A stretch of 64,000 nt of DNA from Phycisphaerales bacterium. GTDB lineage: Bacteria > Planctomycetota > Phycisphaerae > Phycisphaerales > UBA1924. The stretch is taken from positions 124,001 through 188,000 of the forward strand of contig JAJDDJ010000018.1 in assembly GCA_029260395.1 (NCBI GenBank), in the 5' to 3' direction. How positions within the stretch are numbered: the stretch's first letter is position 1; the number at the start of each line of letters is the position of its first letter. Below the pieces are notes generated by a model. The model was not told the origin of the DNA, made no database searches, and saw nothing but the letters and a program-made list of their open reading frames with translations. The position numbers and the translations under genes were made by a program. This document shows, in pieces, positions 54,409 through 61,148 of the stretch.

Positions 54409-55416
54409 ATGAAGCGTATGATTTCACTGCTCGCTGGTCTGGCCTGCGCTGCTCCCGTGATGGCCCAGCCCGATGGTCTTGTCTACGCCTTTGACCTGCG
54501 CGGCGTCAATGAGTTCTTTACGTTCGATCCTTCCAATGCTGCGGGTGGCGCAACGCTGATCGACAATTTCAACGTCAATCAATACGACACCTTCGCGATC
54601 GGCTTCAGTGTTGATCGCAACACCCTCTGGGCGGTCACGTTCCCGGCTCTCGAGCTCGGCACGATCGACCTCGCCACCGGTGCTTTCACCGCCACCACCA
54701 TCCTGAGCGGTGATGTTGTCTCGGGCCTCGACAACGTCGGCGGCATCAGCTTTGACCCCAACGGGACCGTCTACATCAACACGGGTACCGATCTGCTCAC
54801 TCTGGACATCAACACGGGTGTTGCGACGTTCGTCGGACCCTTCAACTCTTTCGGCTTGATGATCGACATCGCGATCGACTCGCAGGGCAACATGTACGGC
54901 ATGGACATCTCGGACGATTCCCTGTACAGCATCGATAAGACCACCGGTGCCGCAACCATCGTCGGTGTTTCGCACGGCTTGGCTGCCAACTTCGCCCAGG
55001 GCATGGACTTCGACTGGTCGGACGATGTCCTCTACGGTGCCATCTACACCGGCGGCGGCACCGGTCAGTGGTGCAGCTACAACCTCGCTGATGGCACTGT
55101 CAATCAGCTCTTCAACACCACCGCCTTCGGCAGCGACTTTGGCGGAGCAGAGATGGAAGTTGCGATCCGCTCCGTGGCCGGCGGCGGCCCCGTCTGCATC
55201 GGCGACATCGCCGACGACAACGGCAACCTGGGTGCCGATGGCATGGTCAGCTTCGGCGACTTCCTCGCGCTGCTCGGCCTCCTCGGGCCCTGCCCCGGCG
55301 GCACTCCTGGCTGCACGGGTGACATTGCTGACGACAACGGCAATCTCGGTGGCGACGGCATGGTCAGCTTCGGCGACTTCCTCGCCCTGCTCGGCCTGCT
55401 CGGTCCCTGCCCGTAA
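54409..55416 (+). CDS. Secreted propeller-like protein with GC-type dockerin tail
   Basis: A 335-residue tandem paralogue of the 53287 gene. It has a signal peptide to MAQ (about 20), then a body closely matching its neighbour (LVYAFDLRGVNEFFTFD, GLMIDIAIDSQGNMYGMD, GLAANFAQGMDFDW, AFGSDFGGAEMEVAIRSV). Where the neighbour has PTPAS...RRRR, this protein switches to two dockerin-like repeats ending VSFGDFLALLGLLGPCP, with GGTPGC between. The cysteines bracket each repeat. The two proteins thus share a binding body but carry different anchoring tails. AAGGAGA precedes the ATG. Confidence 0.85.
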   Translation: MKRMISLLAGLACAAPVMAQPDGLVYAFDLRGVNEFFTFDPSNAAGGATLIDNFNVNQYDTFAIGFSVDRNTLWAVTFPALELGTIDLATGAFTATTILSGDVVSGLDNVGGISFDPNGTVYINTGTDLLTLDINTGVATFVGPFNSFGLMIDIAIDSQGNMYGMDISDDSLYSIDKTTGAATIVGVSHGLAANFAQGMDFDWSDDVLYGAIYTGGGTGQWCSYNLADGTVNQLFNTTAFGSDFGGAEMEVAIRSVAGGGPVCIGDIADDNGNLGADGMVSFGDFLALLGLLGPCPGGTPGCTGDIADDNGNLGGDGMVSFGDFLALLGLLGPCP

Positions 55417-55472
55417 TAGGCAGTACCGAGTCTGATCGGGCCCTCGCCGATCAACATCTGAAGCACTCTCGG

Positions 55473-55507
55473 CCGGCTCGGGCTCACGCTCGGGCCGGTT
55501 TTTTCTT
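55473..55507 (+). terminator. Intrinsic terminator after the dockerin gene
   Basis: CCGGCTCG (55473-55480) pairs with CGGGCCGG (55491-55498; one G:T pair) around a 10-base loop, followed by TTTTTTCTTT (from 55499). Confidence 0.85.
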
Positions 55508-55608
55508 TGAGCGGATAACGGCCCCGTTTGCGGCCCCTCGTCGCCGGGCTCGCCAACCGAGGCCCGATGAGCTAGCATCGCTCCGCCAGGGGCCAACCCC
55601 GGCAAGTC

Positions 55609-55681
55609 GCCACCTTAGCTCAGTTGGTAGAGCGGAGCTTTCGTAAAGCTCAGGTCGCTGGTTCAAGTCCAGTAGGTGGCT
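55609..55681 (+). tRNA. tRNA-Thr (anticodon CGT)
   Basis: A 73-base cloverleaf. Acceptor GCCACCT/AGGTGGC, D-arm AGCTCAGTTGGTAGAGC, anticodon arm GAGCT-TTCGTAA-AGCTC (anticodon CGT, reads ACG), T-loop TTCAAGT, discriminator T. CCA is not encoded. Confidence 0.95.
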
Positions 55682-55865
55682 CTTTGCGCGCAGCCATCTC
55701 CACGTTTACGCGGGGTTCGTGAAGAACCTTGGACAAACAGGGCGATCGACCGCAGCCAACCGGCACGCACTCTGGCGCTCGGCAACTGGTCCAAAACCAA
55801 ACGCCGCCCCGTGCCAGTTGGCTCGCGGCGGTCGGTCACCGAGTCTTCCATTGTCAAACTGTCAA

Positions 55866-55937
55866 AGCGGGTGACCGGACTTGAACCGGCGACATTCACG
55901 TTGGCAACGTGACGCTCTACCACTGAGCTACACCCGC
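55866..55937 (-). tRNA. tRNA-Gly (anticodon GCC)
   Basis: A 72-base cloverleaf on the minus strand. Acceptor GCGGGTG/CACCCGC, D-arm AGCTCAGTGGTAGAGC, anticodon stem TCACG/CGTGA with loop TTGCCAA (anticodon GCC), T-loop TTCAAGT, discriminator T as usual for glycine. It faces the tRNA-Thr, with 184 bases between that show no other gene. Confidence 0.95.
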
Positions 55938-56074
55938 AGGGCCGGGGCTACGCCCCGCTGCTGCACGCCGAAGATAGATCGGTATCGGGCACAAATCAAC
56001 CGATCGGGCGGCCACATTCCGCTCTCGGACGTGGCAAACCGGCCACCCCTTCCAGTCTCCTCACTCAACTGGCC

Positions 56075-57961
56075 CTACCGGGCCTGCTCGATGGCCTCCA
56101 GCACCTGGTCGGCTGTGTAGGCATTCGCCAGCCAAGGCTCGTCCAGACCCGGGCCGTACACCACCAGCAGCGGGATGCCCCTCTGCCCGAGTTCGCTGAG
56201 TTTGTTCCACCCCGCAGCCTTGGTGCTGGTCAGGTCGGCTTTCATCGGCACGATGCCATCGCCGCTCCTGAGCACGCTGCCCACCGGGTCGGGGCTGAGC
56301 ACCGCTGCCTCGAGTGTCTTGCAGTTCAAACACCACTCAGCCGTGAAGTCGAGCACCACCACATCGCCACGCGCGAGCGATTCATCGAGCAGGCTCTGCG
56401 TAAACGGCACCCAGAAATCATGCCGGGCGTGCTCGGTCTGCGACGCTGCCGCCACAACACCGCCGCCCGCGAGCACAAGGCCGACGAGCGCCATCGCGAT
56501 GCTCGGACCGGGCTTCTTGCTGATGCGAATGGTGCGCCACGCGAGCCATCCGCCGGCGCCAATCGCCAGCGCCCCCACCGCCCACCAGTGCACGACCGTT
56601 CCCCACCACGGCAGCTTCGATACCAGGTCGAGGTTGCCGCTCACGAACGCAAGCACACCCGCGCCGATGAAATACGCCGACGCCGCGAGCAGCAGCAGGC
56701 CCATGACCTGCTTGACCAAGTCGCTCGCAGGCCCTGCCTTGGGCAGCATGCCAAGCAGCGAGGGCTTGAGGCTCAGCACAACGTACGGCGAGGCCATCCC
56801 CACACCGATGCCCACAAAGATCGCCATAACGGTCGACGTTGGCATCGTCGCAGCGCCCGCGAGCAGCGCGCCCGCAACGAACCCGAAGCAAGGCAAGCCC
56901 AGCACCGCGGTCATGATGCCGAACAGGAACGAACCCCAGCCAGAATCAGCCTTCGGGTTGAGCGCGGTGACCTTCTGCGGCAGCGTGATCTGAAACGCGC
57001 CCAAGATGCCCACGCCCATCGCTGCGATGATCAGGCCGATGCCCAGCGTGATCCACCAGATGCCAAAGAGCCTCGACGGGTCGGCAAACGCCGTGACAAA
57101 CGACGCGAGCAGCCCAAGGCCAGCCCAGAACCCGATGACCCCGATGGCCATCCAAGACCCCAGATAGAGCGTTCGGCCGGGCGAACCCGCGTGCTTGCTG
57201 ATCGCCATCACCTTGAGCGGGATCACTGGCAGCACGCACGGCGTGAGGTTGAGGATCAGCCCGCCCAGCGCGCCCAGCAGCGCCAGCCCCACCGCGCCCG
57301 TCGGAACCGAAATACCAAAGAACGTTCGGCCTGATGCGCCTTCCTTCTCAACCACCGGCGGCGCGTCCCACGCGGATGGGTCGGCGAACACCGTCGCGTC
57401 AAAGCCTGCAAAGTCGTTGCCCGCGCTGGCTGGCCCGTCGCTGCCGACGGTCAGCGTGACGGTCACGGTTTCAGTCGTCGGTATGAGGCACTGCGATTCA
57501 TCGCACGCTTGGTAGAACACTTCGAAAGACAGATCGAGCTCGCCCGCTGCATCTGCTGCGATGCGCACGGGCACGTACGCAACGGCTCGATCGGCGTAGC
57601 TCAGCACGTCGACCGTCGGGTTTGGCCCGCTCAGCGCAGGCACCGGATTGAGCGACGGCTCGGGCCACTGGATGCGGCCCGCCGTGATGCCCTCGGGCAG
57701 ATCCGGAGTTATCGTGGTCCGAAGCGCGAACTCGGCGATCTCGTCTGGCAGCACATCCTGCGCCAACGAAGGCCACGTGTGGTAGTGCTCCTTGTGGTCC
57801 AGCACCACCGCGATGGCCAGCGTCGAGCCCGGAGCCACCTCCGTGCGCTCAGCCGACGCCGACACCTTCACCTCGTCCCCGAAGCCCGGCTGAGCCAAAG
57901 CGGGCGAGATGGCCAGCGGGATCGGCACCCATACAAGCAGCATTAGCAGCAGGCGTTTCAT
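56075..57961 (-). CDS. dsbD: DsbD-like protein-disulfide reductase
   Basis: A 628-residue protein in three parts. After the signal peptide (to about ALAQ) there is a DsbD-alpha-like domain with a cysteine pair around CDESQC (about 158-163). The membrane domain has about eight helices with redox cysteines in LNLTPCVLPVIPLKV (about 242) and LGLPCFGFVAG (about 357). A C-terminal periplasmic thioredoxin domain has FTAEWCLNCKTLE (about 540). Electrons from cytosolic thioredoxin are passed to exported disulfide or cytochrome-maturation proteins. It is monocistronic and divergent from fliM. The cysteine-less thioredoxin-fold protein at 17990 is not an obvious partner. Confidence 0.92.
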   Translation of the reverse strand: MKRLLLMLLVWVPIPLAISPALAQPGFGDEVKVSASAERTEVAPGSTLAIAVVLDHKEHYHTWPSLAQDVLPDEIAEFALRTTITPDLPEGITAGRIQWPEPSLNPVPALSGPNPTVDVLSYADRAVAYVPVRIAADAAGELDLSFEVFYQACDESQCLIPTTETVTVTLTVGSDGPASAGNDFAGFDATVFADPSAWDAPPVVEKEGASGRTFFGISVPTGAVGLALLGALGGLILNLTPCVLPVIPLKVMAISKHAGSPGRTLYLGSWMAIGVIGFWAGLGLLASFVTAFADPSRLFGIWWITLGIGLIIAAMGVGILGAFQITLPQKVTALNPKADSGWGSFLFGIMTAVLGLPCFGFVAGALLAGAATMPTSTVMAIFVGIGVGMASPYVVLSLKPSLLGMLPKAGPASDLVKQVMGLLLLAASAYFIGAGVLAFVSGNLDLVSKLPWWGTVVHWWAVGALAIGAGGWLAWRTIRISKKPGPSIAMALVGLVLAGGGVVAAASQTEHARHDFWVPFTQSLLDESLARGDVVVLDFTAEWCLNCKTLEAAVLSPDPVGSVLRSGDGIVPMKADLTSTKAAGWNKLSELGQRGIPLLVVYGPGLDEPWLANAYTADQVLEAIEQAR

Positions 57962-58233
57962 GCGGTCTCCGTACAGTCGGTCGATTCGGGCTGGCTCAGG
58001 AACGCGGGGCCTAACCCAGCCAACGAGCGGAGTATTCGCCAGCAGACCACCCTCGGCGGCGTGCCAACCCCACGTTCGCAGCCTATCAGGGAGGCGGATC
58101 CTGCCGAGCCTTCGGCAAAGCGGATCGTTAACCGTCCTTCAAGCGGATCGTCCGCACGGGCCGATACCACTTTCTAGCAGCTTCGGTCCCGGCTCCCTGA
58201 GGGGCTGGCCGTGCGCGCTCGGAGCGATTCCCC

Positions 58234-59268
58234 GTGGACATGATGGACCAATCCGAGATCGATGCCCTGCTCGCCTCGGCGGAGGCCGGGGAGACGGAGG
58301 ACGAGGGAGCGACTTTCGAGGTCTTCAGCAGGTGGGCCCACGATGTACGTCCGGAGATTCGCCCTTACGACTTCAAGCGTCCTGAGCGGGTAAGCAAGGA
58401 CCAGATGATGGCCCTTCAGACGCTGCACGAGGGCTTTGCACGAAACTTTGGCGCTTCACTCTCGGGCTTCCTGCGGACCATTGTCGAATGCCGGGTCGCC
58501 TCGTGCGAGCAGATGACCTATTCCGAGTTCATCGCCAGCCTGCCCAATCCGACCAGCTTCAACCTGATCGAGTCCGACCAGCTTGATGGCCAGATCTGCC
58601 TCGAACTCAGCCCGCTGATCATCTATCCGGTCATCGACCGGCTGCTCGGCGGCTCGAGCCACGACCTGTTCATTCCCCAACGGCCCATGACGCTCATCGA
58701 GATGCGGCTGATCTCCAACGTCACCAACCGCGGGCTCAGCGCCCTTGGCGAAGCGTGGAGCGGCGTCCGCGAGATGACGTTCGACATCACCTCGACCGAG
58801 TCCAACCCCCAACTCGTGCAGATCGTCCCCCCCAACGAGGTCGTCGTGGTCATCAGCTTCGAGCTCAAGCTCGCCAGCCGGGCTGGCACGATGAGCCTTT
58901 GTATCCCGTACAACTCGATCGAACCCATGATGGAAGAACTCAGCGCCCAGAGCTGGTTCAACGCTGCGGTCAAGAGAGGCACGCCCGAGCTGACCGAACG
59001 GCTGGGCACCGGCATCGCAGGGGCCACAATCGAGGTCAGCGGCCTGCTCGCCGAGACCACCATCACGCTCGAGGACCTCGCAACCATGCAGGTAGGCGAC
59101 CTGATCGTCACCGAGACCGCGAGCAAGAGCCCGATGGTGCTCAGTGTCGGTGGGGAGCGCAAGTTCTTGGCTGAGCTGGGCCAACTCAAGAAGCAGCGGG
59201 CGCTAAAGGTGATTCGAGCCCTGACTTCGACCGAACGGTCGAGGACCAAGCCGCCCCGTTCGGCCTGA
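58234..59268 (+). CDS. fliM: Flagellar motor switch protein FliM
   Basis: A 344-residue protein with the CheY-binding-like start MDQSEIDALLA, followed by the middle domain (DFKRPERVSKDQMMALQTLHEGFARNF, in parts) and ending with the C-terminal SpoA domain (LEDLATMQVGDLIVTETAS and GERKFLAELGQLKKQRALKV). GTG at 58234 gives the longest form; the ATG at 58240 is nearly equivalent. FliM sits in the C-ring, sets rotation direction and binds CheY-P. It stands alone here, with no other flagellar gene in the window. Confidence 0.94.
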   Translation: MDMMDQSEIDALLASAEAGETEDEGATFEVFSRWAHDVRPEIRPYDFKRPERVSKDQMMALQTLHEGFARNFGASLSGFLRTIVECRVASCEQMTYSEFIASLPNPTSFNLIESDQLDGQICLELSPLIIYPVIDRLLGGSSHDLFIPQRPMTLIEMRLISNVTNRGLSALGEAWSGVREMTFDITSTESNPQLVQIVPPNEVVVVISFELKLASRAGTMSLCIPYNSIEPMMEELSAQSWFNAAVKRGTPELTERLGTGIAGATIEVSGLLAETTITLEDLATMQVGDLIVTETASKSPMVLSVGGERKFLAELGQLKKQRALKVIRALTSTERSRTKPPRSA

Positions 59269-59328
59269 AGCAGCCCTGCTCAGAGCGGGCTGGCTCGACG
59301 GCATCAGACCAGAAGCCTTCCATCCGGT

Positions 59329-59358
59329 TTGACCCTTGGTCGTGTGCCTTTCTACACT
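59329..59358 (+). promoter_or_regulatory. Sigma70-type promoter for nusA-infB
   Basis: TTGACC (59329-59334), an 18-base spacer, then TACACT (59353-59358). A start near 59365 gives a leader of about 255 bases before the nusA GTG. Confidence 0.7.
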
Positions 59359-59408
59359 ACAGAACTCCCGGGCGGCGGTTCGCCCGGATCAGAGTGGAGT
59401 TGGAGCGC

Positions 59409-59438
59409 ATGCAGACGGTCACACGACATGGCTGCTAG
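59409..59438 (+). CDS. Possible nine-residue leader peptide upstream of nusA
   Basis: ATG at 59409 follows GGAGTTGGAG and encodes MQTVTRHGC before TAG. It lies between two leader hairpins. The ribosome binding site is good but the frame is very short, so it may be chance. Confidence 0.3.
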   Translation: MQTVTRHGC

Positions 59439-59619
59439 TCGTCCCGATCTCGGAGCGACTGGTTCGACCGCACCTCATGGGGGTCCTCCCATGGGCTAGG
59501 TTGTGGTTCCAGTTGGCTTCGCGGGTGTCGGCTGCCCTGTGCTCAGGACTGCCTGCGTCAGCAATAGTCGCGGGGTATCGCGCCGTTTGGGCGACGGACC
59601 CCGTTCAGTGGAGCCAAGC

Positions 59620-61077
59620 GTGAACACCGCCGAGATGATGCGGATCCTCGATTCGATCGCCAGAGACAGGAACATCGACCGGTCGTTGCTGCTCCAGGAC
59701 CTCGAGCAAGCGATGGTCTCCGCTGCGCGCCGTCACTACAACACGTTGGACGTCGAAGAGTTCCAGTGCGTGATCGACCCGATCTCGGGCGAGGTCGCCC
59801 TGACCAGGCACGGCGAGCCCATGCCGTTCACCGCTGAGGGCTTCGGTCGGATCGCGGCCCAGACGTTCAAGCAAGTCATGATTCAGCGGTTCCGCGAGGA
59901 CGAACGCGACAGCATCCTCACCGAATACACCAAGCGGGTGGGCGAGATCGTCACGGGCGTGGCCCAGCGGTACGAGGGCGGCGCGCTGGTCGTCACCATC
60001 GACCGGGCCGAGGCCTTCATGCCCCGCAGCGAGCAGATCCCGGGCGAGTACTTCGAGGCCGGCGAGCGCGTCCGCTGCCTGATTCTTGATGTCCGTGAGG
60101 CTGGCCACCAGGTCAAGATCGTCCTCAGCCGCTCCCACCCCGACTTCATCAAACGCCTGTTCGAGGTCGAGGTTCCCGAGGTCGCCGAGCGCGTGATCGA
60201 AGTCAAGGCGATGGCGCGCGAGGCCGGCCACCGCACCAAGATCGCGGTCAGCTCGATGGACAACAAGGTGGATGCCGTCGGCGCGTGCGTCGGCGTGCGC
60301 GGCAGCCGAATCAAGAATATCGTCGACGAACTCAACGGCGAGAAGATCGACATCGTCCGCTGGAACGAGTCAAGCCAGATCCTTATCGGCAACGCTCTAA
60401 AGCCCGCGGAAGTCAGCGAGATCAGCCTGTGCTTCGAGCTTGGACGCGCCACCGTTGTGGTGCGCGACGACCAGCTCAGCCTCGCCATCGGCAAGCGCGG
60501 GCAAAACGTCCGCCTCGCGGCCAGGCTCACCGGCTGGGACGTGGACATCCTCACGCCCGAGGAGTTCAACAAGGGCCTCGACACGCTCTCGGAAACGCTG
60601 CTGGCCATCGAAGGCTTCACCGAAGAGCACGTGGACCGTCTTGCGGCGCTGGGCATGATCAGCGTGTTCGACGTTGAAGAGGTCGGCGCCGAGGTGCTGG
60701 CCACCGAGCTGGAACTACCCATCGAGATGACAACGGGCGCGGTGGAGATTGCGTCAGCCAAGGCGAAGATCGTCGCCGAGCAGCAGGCCGTCGAGAAGCA
60801 GGAAGCCGACGCACGCCGGGCCGAGGAGCAGGAGGCCGCACGCCGACTCATCGAGGGCGGCGATATGCCAGCCAGCGACGGGCTCGATGCCGACCCCAAC
60901 GCGGCAGCCGCTGCAATTCTGGGTCTCGGTAGTGGTTCGAGTAGTAAGCCCGCACAGGACAGCTCGGGCGAGAGCGCGGCGGACGCGATTCTCGGCAGCG
61001 GGTCCTCGGACGGTGCGAACAGCAATGAGCAGCAAACCGCGGCGACCGATGCCGCGGGCGACGACAAGCAGGGCTGA
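59620..61077 (+). CDS. nusA: Transcription termination/antitermination factor NusA
   Basis: From the GTG at 59620, preceded by GGAG at a spacing of 6 bases, it is 485 residues. The N-terminal RNA-polymerase-binding domain is followed by S1 (about 105-180, VTGVAQRYEGGALVVTIDRAE in parts), KH1 with VGACVGVRGSRIKNIVDEL (about 219) and KH2 with LAIGKRGQNVRLAARLTGWD (about 288). A helix-hairpin-helix-like region (GFTEEHVDRLAALGMISVFD) and an Ala/Ser/Glu-rich disordered tail end the protein. It modulates pausing and termination and joins the transcription-translation complex. It is followed 71 bases later by infB. Confidence 0.95.
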   Translation: MNTAEMMRILDSIARDRNIDRSLLLQDLEQAMVSAARRHYNTLDVEEFQCVIDPISGEVALTRHGEPMPFTAEGFGRIAAQTFKQVMIQRFREDERDSILTEYTKRVGEIVTGVAQRYEGGALVVTIDRAEAFMPRSEQIPGEYFEAGERVRCLILDVREAGHQVKIVLSRSHPDFIKRLFEVEVPEVAERVIEVKAMAREAGHRTKIAVSSMDNKVDAVGACVGVRGSRIKNIVDELNGEKIDIVRWNESSQILIGNALKPAEVSEISLCFELGRATVVVRDDQLSLAIGKRGQNVRLAARLTGWDVDILTPEEFNKGLDTLSETLLAIEGFTEEHVDRLAALGMISVFDVEEVGAEVLATELELPIEMTTGAVEIASAKAKIVAEQQAVEKQEADARRAEEQEAARRLIEGGDMPASDGLDADPNAAAAAILGLGSGSSSKPAQDSSGESAADAILGSGSSDGANSNEQQTAATDAAGDDKQG

Positions 61078-61148
61078 TAGAGCCCAGTGGTACGAGAGCG
61101 CTACGGGCCGCGACGCGGCCGCGATGGCCAGAAGCAGGAGTCAACAGT

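Larger units (their letters stand above)
59269..59619 (+). other. nusA leader region
   Basis: 351 bases between fliM and nusA. It begins with an imperfect hairpin after fliM (59272-59290), then a strong promoter (59329-59358). Transcribed leader hairpins are CCGGGCG/CGCCCGG (59368-59387) and CATGGG/CCCATG (59476-59493). A nine-residue frame lies at 59409-59438. rimP, which precedes nusA in many bacteria, is not found here; no frame resembles it. Confidence 0.6.
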
